Below are positions 1-8,620 of a stretch of DNA of 64,000 nucleotides, piece after piece; positions within the stretch are counted from its first letter, which is position 1; every line of letters starts with the position of its first letter. The notes under the pieces are model-generated. The model made no database searches, was not told the DNA's origin, and worked only from the letters and a program-made list of their open reading frames with translations. Position numbers and translations under genes: made by a program. Source of the stretch: Streptomyces sp. NRRL S-455 (lineage in GTDB: Bacteria; Actinomycetota; Actinomycetes; Streptomycetales; Streptomycetaceae). The stretch covers positions 372,001 through 436,000 of the forward strand of contig NZ_JOCT01000001.1 of assembly GCF_000717875.1 (NCBI RefSeq), read 5' to 3'.

Positions 1-1363
1 CCCGCAGCGCGGCGCGGTGGACGATGCCGAGGGCCTCGGCGACCTGCCCGGTCTCGTCCTCCACGCGCGGCCCCGGCGGGGCCTCGGCCCGGATGTCGAT
101 CTCCTCGCCCGCGCGCAGTTTCCGCATGGCCTCGGGGAGTTTGCGCCGGGCGATCTCCAGGGCACTGTTGCGCAGGCTCACCAGCTCCACCACGAGACCG
201 CGTCCGATGCGTACGGAGATGACGAGCGAGGCGGCGACGGCGGCGAGGCCCAGCAGGACGGCCGCGCCGGCCGGGGTGAGCAGCCCTCGCGTGAAGGGGT
301 CGGCCCGCTCCGCGACACCGTGTGCCGCGTCGCCCTCGATGGTGCGCATGCCGTCCAGCACCCGCGCGTGGGCCGTGTCCCAGGTGTCCTCGGGAACCGC
401 GTCCACCGCGCGGGCACCCGGGCCGGCGGTGAGCACCTTGTCCTCGACGGCGCCCAGGGTGTCGTGGGCACCGCTGTCGGTGAGACTGTCCCAGGCCGCG
501 CGTTCGGTTCCCCGCAGGTCCGCCACGGAGGACTCGGTGAGCGTGCGGCGCAGGTCGACCGCGCCGGTGAACAGCCGGAGCCGCTCACCGGTGAGAGCTC
601 CGGTCAGGCGGGCGCTCGCCAGGACCGCGTCCTCCTGGGCCAGCGCCTCTCCCGCGCGGGAGAACTCGAGCAGCACCCGCGCATCGGAGCCGAGGGCGGC
701 GTCCTGGATGCCGGTGAGGGAGCCGACCGCGTGGAAGGCCGTCGCGATGGTGCTCGTGTACCGCTCGTACGTCTCGTCCCAGCCCACACGACGGTCGAGC
801 ACCGCCGAACGCAGCGGACGCAGTCGCTCGGCACCGGCGACGAACGCCTCCAGCCTGCGGGCGACCCCGTGGGGCAACTCCTCGCCGTCGGCGACGGTGT
901 TGTCCTGGCCGAGCCGCAGTCTCGCGACGGCCCGGTCGGTGCGCCGCGCGAGGTCGTCCAGTTCACCGGCCCGTACGGCGGAGGGGTCGGTGGCGTGGCG
1001 TACGGCGGCGGCGCGTTCGGCCTGGAGGGCCGCGACCGCGGCGGAGACGGGGGCGCGGACCGTCGCGTCCACGCGCTGGACCTGCCGCAGCCTTGAGACG
1101 TCCTGCGCGGTGGTGACGGTGGCGTACGCCCACAGGGCCAGGAGGGAGACGACCGGCACCATCAGCAGGCAGACGATCTTGGCGCGCACGGTGCGGGGGC
1201 GTATGTGCCAGCGCTCGGTGCGTGCGGCCGCTTCCTCGGGTACGGCACCGGGGGCCGCTTCGGGACCCTCGTCGGCCGGTGGTCCGGCATGCGCGCGGCG
1301 ACCGCGCACGGGCGGGGGCGGCACCTCGGCGTCCGCTGTGGGGGTCCTACGGGGTGTACGCAT
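1..1363 (-). CDS. Sensor histidine kinase with nitrate/nitrite-sensing domain (N-terminal part)
   Basis: The reading frame starts at ATG 1363 behind a good AGGAG and runs open off the left edge, so the kinase catalytic part lies outside the window. The protein has a Pro/Arg-rich cytoplasmic head, a transmembrane helix (around VCLLMVPVVSLLALWAY), an all-helical extracytoplasmic region of about 250 residues typical of NIT-type sensors, a second helix (AGAAVLLGLAAVAASLVIS) and a HAMP-like segment (RIGRGLVVELVSLRNSALEI). Large Streptomyces kinases of this design often belong to conservons. It lies 45 bp downstream of the MHYT gene on the same strand, so the two are probably co-transcribed. The family and topology are clear; the ligand is unknown. 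Confidence 0.8.
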   Translation of the reverse strand, partial: MRTPRRTPTADAEVPPPPVRGRRAHAGPPADEGPEAAPGAVPEEAAARTERWHIRPRTVRAKIVCLLMVPVVSLLALWAYATVTTAQDVSRLRQVQRVDATVRAPVSAAVAALQAERAAAVRHATDPSAVRAGELDDLARRTDRAVARLRLGQDNTVADGEELPHGVARRLEAFVAGAERLRPLRSAVLDRRVGWDETYERYTSTIATAFHAVGSLTGIQDAALGSDARVLLEFSRAGEALAQEDAVLASARLTGALTGERLRLFTGAVDLRRTLTESSVADLRGTERAAWDSLTDSGAHDTLGAVEDKVLTAGPGARAVDAVPEDTWDTAHARVLDGMRTIEGDAAHGVAERADPFTRGLLTPAGAAVLLGLAAVAASLVISVRIGRGLVVELVSLRNSALEIARRKLPEAMRKLRAGEEIDIRAEAPPGPRVEDETGQVAEALGIVHRAALR

Positions 1364-1408
1364 GGACTCCTCGCTCGGGAGAGGTTCGGGGGCGGGTCAC
1401 TCCGGCTT

Positions 1409-2182
1409 CTAGGGGGCGACACTCTCGACCGGGCGCTGCGCCGAGGCCGACGCCTCGCGCTCCCCCGCCGTCGGGGACAGCGCGACGAAGGCCGAGGTCA
1501 GGAAGAGGTAGGACCCGAGGCCGACGGCGAGGGGGAAGATGAACTGCATCGCCGTGGCCCCGGGCAGCGCCTCCCCGGAAGGCGTCACGCGCACGCTCAC
1601 CGCGAACATCCCGGTGTAGTGCATGCTGCTGACGGCCGCGCCCATGATCAGGGAGGCGATCGTGACCGCGACGGGCGACCTGATGTTGAGCGCCGCCCAC
1701 AGGGCCGCTGTCGCGGCGACGACGGCGATCAGGACGGAGAGCCCCACCAGCACCGGGTCGAAGGTCACGTCGCCGTGCAGGCGGACGGCCGCCATGCCCA
1801 GGTAGTGCATGCTCGCGACGCCGAGGCCGGTGGTGAGTCCGCCGAGGAACAGGGCCCGGCCGCGGTCACGGCCGTAGCCGACGGCGAAGACTCCCGCACA
1901 GACGACGACCATGGCGACGAGCAGGCTCAGGAGCGTGAGCGGCACGTCGTAGCGGATGTCGGTGCCGGCGACGCTGAAACCGAGCATGGCCACGAAGTGC
2001 ATGGTCCAGATGCCGGTGCCGATCGCCGAGGCGGCGGTGATCAGCCAGTTGCGGCGCGAGCGCCCGGTGGCGGCGAGCGCCCGGACGGTGCAGCGCAGTC
2101 CGAGGGCGGCGCCTATGCAGGCCATCACGTAGGAGAGCGCGGGGGTCAGCCACCCCAGGGCGGCGTGGTCCAGGTGTCCCAT
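1409..2182 (-). CDS. MHYT-domain integral membrane signalling protein
   Basis: This 257-residue protein has about seven transmembrane helices and three repeats of the MHYT signature (MHFVAM, MHYLGM, MHYTGM), which define the MHYT membrane sensor domain thought to bind a metal and sense O2, CO or NO. No GGDEF, EAL or kinase domain is attached, so it is a stand-alone sensor. The partner is probably the histidine kinase 45 bp downstream. A -10-like TAGCGT lies 9 bases before ATG 2182 and no clear Shine-Dalgarno is seen, so the message may be nearly leaderless. Family assignment is firm; function is inferred. Confidence 0.85.
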   Translation of the reverse strand: MGHLDHAALGWLTPALSYVMACIGAALGLRCTVRALAATGRSRRNWLITAASAIGTGIWTMHFVAMLGFSVAGTDIRYDVPLTLLSLLVAMVVVCAGVFAVGYGRDRGRALFLGGLTTGLGVASMHYLGMAAVRLHGDVTFDPVLVGLSVLIAVVAATAALWAALNIRSPVAVTIASLIMGAAVSSMHYTGMFAVSVRVTPSGEALPGATAMQFIFPLAVGLGSYLFLTSAFVALSPTAGEREASASAQRPVESVAP

Positions 2183-2345
2183 GGCCCCGGGACGCTAGAC
2201 CCGGCAGGGGAGGGCGAAGAGGGCGTGTTTCGAAAGGTGTTGGAATATGACGCGAGAATGCACCGGAACGATCGGGTCACGCTCGAACGTGTGCGCTGCG
2301 GCGTCCCCCGTGCCGGTGAGGCGTCATCCGTGCGGGTGAGGAATC

Positions 2346-2960
2346 ATGCCGTACATGAGCGACGACCCGACGCGCGTCCAGGAGTTCTTCACAGCCCGCG
2401 CCGCCGACTGGGACAGCCGGTTCCCTGACGACGGTCCGGCGTACGCGGCCGCGGTCGCGGACCTCGGACTGCGCGCGGGCGACCGGGTGCTCGACGCGGG
2501 ATGCGGCACCGGACGCGCCTTGCCACCGCTGCGAGCCGCCGTGGGGCCCTCGGGAGTGGTCATCGGGGCCGACCTGACCCCGGCCATGCTGCGGCAGGCC
2601 GTGCGGGCCGGGCGGGACCGTGACGGGGCCCTGCTGCTCACGGACGTCGCCGCGCTGCCCCTGCGCCCGGGCTCGCTGGACGCCGTGTTCGGGGCGGGCC
2701 TCATCTCGCACCTGCCGAGTCCGGCCGAGAACCTGCGGGAGCTGGCGCGGGTGGTGCGTCCCGGTGGTCTGCTGGCACTGTTCCACCCGATCGGCAGGGC
2801 TGCCCTGGCCGCGCGCCACGGCCGTCCGCTCACCCCGGAGGACCTGCGGGCCGAGCCCAACCTCCGCCCGCTGCTGGCCGGTTCCGGGTGGCGCATGACG
2901 TCGTACGCCGACGAGGACACCCGCTTCCTGGCGCTGGCCGTCCGCGAGGGCAGGCCCTAG
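2346..2960 (+). CDS. Class I SAM-dependent methyltransferase
   Basis: This 204-residue protein has the Rossmann-type SAM-binding motif DAGCGTGRAL near residue 50, the acidic loop GADLTPAML, and a post-II region (LPLRPGSLDAVFGAGLISHL) typical of Methyltransf_11 proteins. The start is ATG 2346, preceded by GTGAGG; a second ATG three codons on is possible. It converges on the oxygenase gene: the two stop codons share the tetranucleotide CTAG at 2957-2960. The methyl acceptor cannot be read from the sequence. Confidence 0.85.
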   Translation: MPYMSDDPTRVQEFFTARAADWDSRFPDDGPAYAAAVADLGLRAGDRVLDAGCGTGRALPPLRAAVGPSGVVIGADLTPAMLRQAVRAGRDRDGALLLTDVAALPLRPGSLDAVFGAGLISHLPSPAENLRELARVVRPGGLLALFHPIGRAALAARHGRPLTPEDLRAEPNLRPLLAGSGWRMTSYADEDTRFLALAVREGRP

Positions 2961-3835
2961 ATGTGCCGCACCGGGCAGCCCCGGACGCCCGGGACCGGGC
3001 GCGTGCCCAGGTCGGCGATCCGGTAGCCGTACGGGTAGCCCTTGATCTCCCGGTTCTGGCGCGCGAAGTGCGGGTTCCGCCGGGGTGGCAGCAGACGGAC
3101 CGCGCGTCCCCGGAGCCGGACCGCACGACGCACCCAGGCGCGTGTGGCCGCGCTCGGCGGGGTGTAACGGAAGGCCCGCAGCAACGAGTCGTCGAGCAAC
3201 GCGAGGATCGAGGTGCGCAGGACGGGCGCGAGCGGGCGCGGGTACCAGGAGGTCATCAGGTCGAGCGTGGCGTCCGAGACCCGCCGGGCGTCCTCGTCCC
3301 AGGCGAAGTGGGCCGCCTCGTAGGCGTCGAGGCAGGTCTCGAACTCCTCGTAGGTCTCGGGGATGTCCTTGATGCCCATGTGCCTGCCGAGCGTGCGGTA
3401 GTGGACGACGCTCGCGACGATCTCGTGGCGCGACATCCTGCGCCACCCGTAGGCGTCGATCCATCGCTTGGGCGTCACGACGAACGTGCACAGCACGTAG
3501 CGCATGTCCTCGTCGCTGATGTCGTAGGCGCGGTGCATCTGGTTGATGCGGCGGATCGCGGTCTTCGCCTCGTCGCTGCCGAAGCCGTGCTCGACGACGG
3601 CGTCGAGGAGCAGCGCGGTGTCGTCATAGCGCTTCTGCGTGCGTTCCGTGAGCTCCGCCGTCTCGGCGAGCAGCCGGCCGATGGAGGGGACGGCGTAGGT
3701 GCGGTACAGGGCGAGCTCCAGGGCCCGGGTGTAGTCCCAGGGGAACTCGTACGCCGCGCTCAGACGGTAGATCTCGGTGGCGTCCCGGTGCGGGTCCATC
3801 CGCCGTAGCAGTTCCAGCCGCGCGAAGCGCTTCAC
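2957..3835 (-). CDS. MpaB/rubber-oxygenase-type (DUF2236-like) haem oxygenase family protein
   Basis: The 292-residue protein is helical. It carries the pattern of the MpaB/latex-clearing oxygenase family: an early R-x-x-x-P region (DATEIYRLSAAYEFPWDYT), the conserved RYVLCTFVVTPKRW segment and a WRRMSRHE helix that would supply haem ligands. Members are b-type haem oxygenases or uncharacterised actinobacterial relatives. The start is GTG 3835 behind GGGGAGGGG. A plausible -10 (TAGAGT on the minus strand) lies in the 3836-3934 spacer shared with the divergent small gene. The substrate is unknown. Confidence 0.75.
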   Translation of the reverse strand: MKRFARLELLRRMDPHRDATEIYRLSAAYEFPWDYTRALELALYRTYAVPSIGRLLAETAELTERTQKRYDDTALLLDAVVEHGFGSDEAKTAIRRINQMHRAYDISDEDMRYVLCTFVVTPKRWIDAYGWRRMSRHEIVASVVHYRTLGRHMGIKDIPETYEEFETCLDAYEAAHFAWDEDARRVSDATLDLMTSWYPRPLAPVLRTSILALLDDSLLRAFRYTPPSAATRAWVRRAVRLRGRAVRLLPPRRNPHFARQNREIKGYPYGYRIADLGTRPVPGVRGCPVRHI

Positions 3836-3934
3836 AGTGCCCCTCCCCCTTCTTTCACCGGAACATCAACTCTACGTTGGTGACGGGAAGGTGACCGGTA
3901 GGCGGGACATCCGTACAGGGGGAAGGTGGTCAAC

Positions 3935-4231
3935 ATGTGGGGCAGGGTCCGGAAGGCCGGGGTCAGGGTCGCTCATGCCATGCGCACGGAGACGAGGACC
4001 GACGGGGACAAGCGTCCGCACAATCTCTTCGAGGCTGCCGCGACCTATGTCGCGGCGGGTGCCGAGAACGACCAGGAGCGGGCCGACGAGGCGGCCGCGT
4101 GGGTGTCGCCGGAGGCACTGTCGTTCGGGGTGAACGAGCTGGCCTGCCGGGCTGTCATCGCGCTCGCGCGGGAGCGTGGTGAGTCGCCGCGGGCCGTGGC
4201 CCGGGAGCTGCTGGGGCTGCCGGCGGCGTGA
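3935..4231 (+). CDS. Small conserved Streptomyces protein of unknown function
   Basis: The 98-residue product (from ATG 3935, 8 bases behind AGGGGGAAGG) begins with a basic stretch and then reads as soluble helices (HNLFEAAATYVAAGAEND, WVSPEALSFGVNELACRAVI). A GTG at 3926 is in frame but overlaps the ribosome-binding site, so it was not used. No known domain is recognised. It stands alone, divergent from the oxygenase, and is followed by a strong hairpin. Confidence 0.6.
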   Translation: MWGRVRKAGVRVAHAMRTETRTDGDKRPHNLFEAAATYVAAGAENDQERADEAAAWVSPEALSFGVNELACRAVIALARERGESPRAVARELLGLPAA

Positions 4232-4242
4232 GGTGCTGCGGC

Positions 4243-4268
4243 GCGGACGGCCGATTCGCCCCGTCCGC
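4243..4268 (+). terminator. Hairpin terminator after the 98-residue gene
   Basis: GCGGACGG (4243-4250) pairs with CCGTCCGC (4261-4268) around a 10-base loop, 11 bases after the stop. No T tract follows, as is usual in Streptomyces. Confidence 0.6.
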
Positions 4269-4303
4269 CGGAAAACTGCAGCTCCGAGTGCGCTTGCGGG
4301 GCA

Positions 4304-4333
4304 GTGACAAGCGGCTTCCGCGCGCACTAGGGT
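4304..4333 (+). promoter_or_regulatory. Vegetative promoter for the gene at 4368
   Basis: A -35-like GTGACA (4304-4309) and -10-like TAGGGT (4328-4333) are 18 bases apart, 34 bases upstream of ATG 4368. This is a match to the Streptomyces HrdB pattern by eye only. Confidence 0.5.
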
Positions 4334-4367
4334 GCACGCGCCGTCGGATGAAAATGGGGAGGCTGCA

Positions 4368-5288
4368 ATGGCCGGGACGGACGAGGACGCCGTCGCCGCC
4401 GCGGACGACGCGCTCTATGTGCTCACGGCGGCGCTGCTGACGCCGGCGAAGTTTCCGAGCGTGCTCGGGGACGACTACCCGGAGGCGTGCGCCGCGCTCG
4501 GTCTGGCGCCGCTCGCCGACGGGTACGGGCTGGTGCTCGGCCAGGACGGCGAGGGCGCCCGGTGGACCGTGGTCATCGACGACGTCTCCCTGGTGGCCGT
4601 CGCGATCGCGTCCTGGGACTGCGGCATGGAGTACGAGCTGTCGCCCGACGAGCGCACGGTGGTGGCGGCCCTGCCCGGCTGGCCCCTCGCGGTGGCCGTC
4701 GCGGCACCCGGGGTGCCCGCCCCGCACGATCCCCACCCGGACGCTGACGACCGGCCCCCGCTGACTCCGCCCGACACCTCCGTCTGGGGGCCGGCTCAGC
4801 GGCGCCTGGGTGCGGACGAGATCGCCCTGCAGTGGGGGATGTGGCGGGAACAGGTCGACGACTCGGCGTTCGTGGCACCGGCAGCACCGGAGACCGGGTC
4901 GCCGGAAACCCGCGGGGACGGATCCTCTGCGCCTTCCGGCGAGGGATCGTCGGAGATCCCCGGTGACGGGGGCGAGGCGGTCGGCGGGCCGGGCGGACGC
5001 GGAGGGGCGGGACAGCCGAGGCACAGCGGTATCCGGCGGGTCCTCGCGGAGGCCCGCACCTACATCGACTCGCCGCCACCGCTGGGGCGGGTGCGGTCGT
5101 CGTTCGCGCCGGGTGACGCGCGGACCCTGCGGGCCGACGGCCCCGGCTGGTCGCTCGTGGCCAGGACCGACGACATCGCTTTCGTGCTGCTCGACGACGA
5201 ACCCGGCGAGGTACTGCCGGTGGGCCGGGGGCCGGAGCTGCCGGGTCTTCTCGCGGCCCTCGACAAGATGGCCGTGCGGCCGAACTGA
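4368..5288 (+). CDS. Hypothetical Streptomyces protein with disordered middle
   Basis: From ATG 4368 (GGGGAGG 8 bases upstream) the product is 306 residues. An N-terminal folded part of about 110 residues (ADDALYVLTAALLTPAKF, GYGLVLGQDGEGARWTVVID) and a C-terminal folded part (GWSLVARTDDIAFVLLDDEP) flank a Pro/Gly/Ser/Glu-rich, probably disordered stretch of about 80 residues. The upstream ATG at 4332 has no ribosome-binding site. I do not recognise the family. The repeated folds could be related, since both contain a W-[TS]-[VL]-V strand. Confidence 0.6.
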   Translation: MAGTDEDAVAAADDALYVLTAALLTPAKFPSVLGDDYPEACAALGLAPLADGYGLVLGQDGEGARWTVVIDDVSLVAVAIASWDCGMEYELSPDERTVVAALPGWPLAVAVAAPGVPAPHDPHPDADDRPPLTPPDTSVWGPAQRRLGADEIALQWGMWREQVDDSAFVAPAAPETGSPETRGDGSSAPSGEGSSEIPGDGGEAVGGPGGRGGAGQPRHSGIRRVLAEARTYIDSPPPLGRVRSSFAPGDARTLRADGPGWSLVARTDDIAFVLLDDEPGEVLPVGRGPELPGLLAALDKMAVRPN

Positions 5289-5301
5289 CCGCTACGGCCG
5301 G

Positions 5302-5484
5302 TCAGCGTCGGAGCTGCTTGCGGGAGGTACGGTGCAGCCTGCGCCGCTGCGAGGGATCCAGCATGAGGTACGCGGCGGCCGGGACTCCCAGGATGATCAG
5401 GAGTGATGCCCACCAGGGCAGCCAGATCAGCAGGATGAGCCCAACCGCCACACCCCCTGCGGCGATCTTGGCGTTCTTGGACAT
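5302..5484 (-). CDS. Small two-helix membrane protein
   Basis: The 60-residue product starts at ATG 5484, 9 bases behind GAAGGAGG. It has a hydrophobic core (GGVAVGLILLIWLPWWASLLIILGV) and a basic C-terminal tail (SQRRRLHRTSRKQLRR) that should face the cytoplasm. An in-frame upstream extension to 5610 was rejected because it lacks a ribosome-binding site. Function is unknown; it converges on the 306-residue gene with 13 bases between stops. Confidence 0.6.
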   Translation of the reverse strand: MSKNAKIAAGGVAVGLILLIWLPWWASLLIILGVPAAAYLMLDPSQRRRLHRTSRKQLRR

Positions 5485-5611
5485 GTCTGTCGCCTCCTTC
5501 GCGGCCAGTGCCGCTCTCTGTCTCGAGAACGGGTCCGCGCCTACGGTGGTTCCGGACCGCGACCCTGAGACATCCCTGAGGCGCGCCCCTAGGCACCCCT
5601 GAGACTCCATA

Positions 5612-8600
5612 GTGACTCAGCTCACAGTCAACTCATACCCGCTTCACCCCGGAGGTGTTGTACCCTCGGCGACTCCGACTCCACTAGTCAAATTTGAGGA
5701 ATCAGTCATAGCCGAGCATCCGACTCCCCCGGCATCCTCTCGCTCCGAGCTCTCCGCACTCTCCGCGCTCTCCGCATCCTCAGAACTGGCCCACTGCTGC
5801 GCCGTGTTCCTGCCCGGCGACCCGGCCCGCACCGGCAGCGTCGCCTTCTGGCGACCCGACGGCGCACCCCTGCCCGCCGTGCCCTCGGCGACCATCGCGG
5901 ACCTGACCGTCGTGGTCCCCGGCGATGACGGGGTCGAGCCGCGGAGCGTGCCGGCCGTCCTGCTTCCGGTGCGGGCGGCCCTGCCGGTCCTCACACACGC
6001 GCGCACCGGCGGGCAGGGGCATCGGAGCACCCGGTTCTGGGGAGCGGCCGCCGTGCACGCCCTGCGCCTCGTGGCGCGCGGCCTGCTGCTGCCCGGCCTC
6101 TCCCCGGGCGACCACGACGCGTGGCGCACCGGCCCGCTGCGCGCCGAGGACATCGAGGACGTACGCCGCCTCGCCGCCGCGATGCCGCCCGAGGCGCACG
6201 CCGTCCCGCTGCCGGGCACGGGGCCGCTGCGGCTGCCCGGCCCGGAGCAGCTCCTGCGGGCCTTCCTCGACGCGGTCGCCGACATCCTGCCCCGCTCCCC
6301 CGCCGCCGCGCTGGTGACGGGCGGTGCCGCCTACGCCTCGCCCGAACCGGTGCACCTGCCGGAGCAGCGCGCGTGGGTCGCCGACGTCGCCGCGGGCCAC
6401 GACGCGGGCGTGCGCCTGTCGCTGCGGATCGAGGCGGACGGTCTGACGGACGCGGCGCACGGCCCCATGGACGCGGCGGCCGGCGACGCGGGTGTGACGT
6501 TCCGGGCCGTGCTCCAGGTGCACAGCGTCAGCGACGCCGCGCTCGTCGCGGACGCGGCGGACGTCTGGGCCGGCGCCGGCGGTGAGGCGTTCGGCTCGCG
6601 CGCGACGATGGACGTCCTGCTCGCGCTGCGGCGCGCGGCCCGGGCATGGGCCCCGCTCACGCCCCTGCTGTCGGCGACCGTGCCGGACGCTGTCGGACTG
6701 GCCGACGAGGAGGTCACCGACTTGCTCGGCCCGGGCATGCGGGCGCTGGCGGCGGCCGGAGTCGACGTGCACTGGCCGAAAGGACTGATCCGCGGGCTGA
6801 CCACACGTGCGGAGGTGGGGCCGCCCGACGCGGAGCCGGAGCCCGGCAAGGGCTCCGCCGCAGTGCCGTCGTTCCTGTCCGCCGACGCGCTGCTGGCCTT
6901 CAACTGGTCGTTCGCGCTGGGCGACCGGCGGCTCAGCCGCGAGGAGCTGGACCGGCTCGCCGAGGCGAACCGGCCGGTGGTGCGGCTGCGCGACCAGTGG
7001 GTCCTGATCGACCCTGACGAAGTGTGTCTGGCCCGCTCCCGGCAGGACAGCAAGGTCACGCCGGTGGACGCGCTGGGCGCGGCCCTGACCGGCTGGGCCG
7101 AGGTGGACGGCCGCCGGGTCGAGGTGCGGCCCACCGGGTGGCTGGCGGCCCTGCGGGAGCGGCTCGCGGACCCCGAGACGCAGCGGCCGGTCGAGCAGCC
7201 GTCCGCCCTCGCCGCCACGCTCCGGGACTACCAGCGGCGGGGCTTGAACTGGCTGGCGGGCATGAGCTCACTGGGTCTCGGCTGCTGCCTCGCCGACGAC
7301 ATGGGACTCGGCAAGACGATCACGCTGATCGCCCTGCACCTGCACCGGCAGGCCGACGCGGAGTCGGCCGGACCCACCCTGGTGGTCTGCCCGACGTCCC
7401 TGATGGGCAACTGGCAGCGGGAGATCGAGCGGTTCGCGCCCGGCACCCCCGTGCGGCGCTTCCACGGCGCACGGCGCAGCCTCGAGGGCCTGACCGACGG
7501 GGAGTTCGTGCTCACCACGTACGGCACGATGCGCCTGGACGCGCCCCGGCTCGCCGAGGTGCCGTGGGGCTTGCTCGTGGCGGACGAGGCCCAGCACGTG
7601 AAGAACCCGCACTCCTCGACCGCGCGGGAGCTGCGGTCCATCGGCGCCCGTGCGCGGGTGGCGCTCACCGGCACACCGGTGGAGAACAACCTGTCGGAGC
7701 TGTGGGCGATTCTCGACTGGGCCACGCCGGGCCTGCTGGGCGGGCTCGGCACCTTCCGGAGGCGGTACGCGGACGCCGTCGAGGACGGTCAGGACCCGGG
7801 CGCCGCGGACCGGCTGGCCCGGCTCGTACGGCCGTTCCTGCTGCGCCGCCGCAAGTCGGACCCGGGGATCGCGCCCGAGCTGCCGCCGAAGACGGAGACC
7901 GATCACACCGTCTCCCTCACGCCGGAACAGGCGGGCCTGTACGAGGCCGTGGTGCGGGAGGCGCTGGCGGAGATCTCCGGCGCCGGCAGCATGGCGCGGC
8001 GCGGGCTGATCGTGAAACTGCTGACCGGCCTCAAGCAGATCTGCAACCATCCGGCCCAGTACCTCAAGGAGGAGCGGCCGGTGATCGCCGGACGGTCCGG
8101 GAAACTGGAGCTGCTGGACGAACTGCTGGACACCATGCTCGCCGAGCGGGCGGGCGTACTGGTCTTCACGCAGTACGTGCGGATGGCCCGCCTCCTCGAA
8201 CGGCACCTGGCCGCCCGCGGCACGCCCTCGCAGTTCCTGCACGGCGGGACGCCCGTCGCCGAGCGCGAGGCCATGGTGCGGCGCTTCCAGGACGGTGAAG
8301 TGCCCGTGTTCCTGCTGTCGCTGAAGGCGGCGGGCACCGGCCTGAACCTCACCCGGGCCGAGCACGTCGTGCACTACGACCGCTGGTGGAACCCGGCCGT
8401 CGAGGCCCAGGCGACGGACCGCGCGTACCGCATCGGCCAGACCCGTCCGGTGCAGGTGCACCGGATCGTCGCCGAGGGGACCATCGAGGACCGCATCGCC
8501 GAGCTGCTCACTCGCAAGCGGGCACTGGCGGACGCGGTCCTGGGCTCCGGTGAGGCCGCCCTCACGGAGCTGACCGACGCTGAACTGGCGGATCTGGTCG

Positions 8601-8620
8601 AACTGCGAGGGGGCCTGTGA
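5612..8620 (+). CDS. SNF2-family DEAD/DEAH-box helicase (HepA/RapA type)
   Basis: This 1002-residue protein is a Snf2-type ATPase. The C-terminal half holds the Walker A DDMGLGKT (about residues 560-568), the DEAQH Walker B box (about 657) and the helicase C-terminal motifs GTGLNLTRAEHVVHYDRWW and QATDRAYRIGQ (about 910-950). The N-terminal half is the poorly characterised region common to bacterial Snf2 proteins that pair with SWIM proteins. It probably remodels nucleic-acid-protein complexes using ATP. The GTG at 5612 has no clear ribosome-binding site and the first 50 residues are Ser/Pro-rich, so the start is uncertain. It is translationally coupled to the SWIM gene. Confidence 0.9.
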   Translation: MTQLTVNSYPLHPGGVVPSATPTPLVKFEESVIAEHPTPPASSRSELSALSALSASSELAHCCAVFLPGDPARTGSVAFWRPDGAPLPAVPSATIADLTVVVPGDDGVEPRSVPAVLLPVRAALPVLTHARTGGQGHRSTRFWGAAAVHALRLVARGLLLPGLSPGDHDAWRTGPLRAEDIEDVRRLAAAMPPEAHAVPLPGTGPLRLPGPEQLLRAFLDAVADILPRSPAAALVTGGAAYASPEPVHLPEQRAWVADVAAGHDAGVRLSLRIEADGLTDAAHGPMDAAAGDAGVTFRAVLQVHSVSDAALVADAADVWAGAGGEAFGSRATMDVLLALRRAARAWAPLTPLLSATVPDAVGLADEEVTDLLGPGMRALAAAGVDVHWPKGLIRGLTTRAEVGPPDAEPEPGKGSAAVPSFLSADALLAFNWSFALGDRRLSREELDRLAEANRPVVRLRDQWVLIDPDEVCLARSRQDSKVTPVDALGAALTGWAEVDGRRVEVRPTGWLAALRERLADPETQRPVEQPSALAATLRDYQRRGLNWLAGMSSLGLGCCLADDMGLGKTITLIALHLHRQADAESAGPTLVVCPTSLMGNWQREIERFAPGTPVRRFHGARRSLEGLTDGEFVLTTYGTMRLDAPRLAEVPWGLLVADEAQHVKNPHSSTARELRSIGARARVALTGTPVENNLSELWAILDWATPGLLGGLGTFRRRYADAVEDGQDPGAADRLARLVRPFLLRRRKSDPGIAPELPPKTETDHTVSLTPEQAGLYEAVVREALAEISGAGSMARRGLIVKLLTGLKQICNHPAQYLKEERPVIAGRSGKLELLDELLDTMLAERAGVLVFTQYVRMARLLERHLAARGTPSQFLHGGTPVAEREAMVRRFQDGEVPVFLLSLKAAGTGLNLTRAEHVVHYDRWWNPAVEAQATDRAYRIGQTRPVQVHRIVAEGTIEDRIAELLTRKRALADAVLGSGEAALTELTDAELADLVELRGGL

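Noticed and set aside
17..2428. Overlapping plus-strand frames at the left end
   Set aside because: The minus strand gives a clear sensor kinase and MHYT protein; the plus frames read as low-complexity Arg/Gly sequence.
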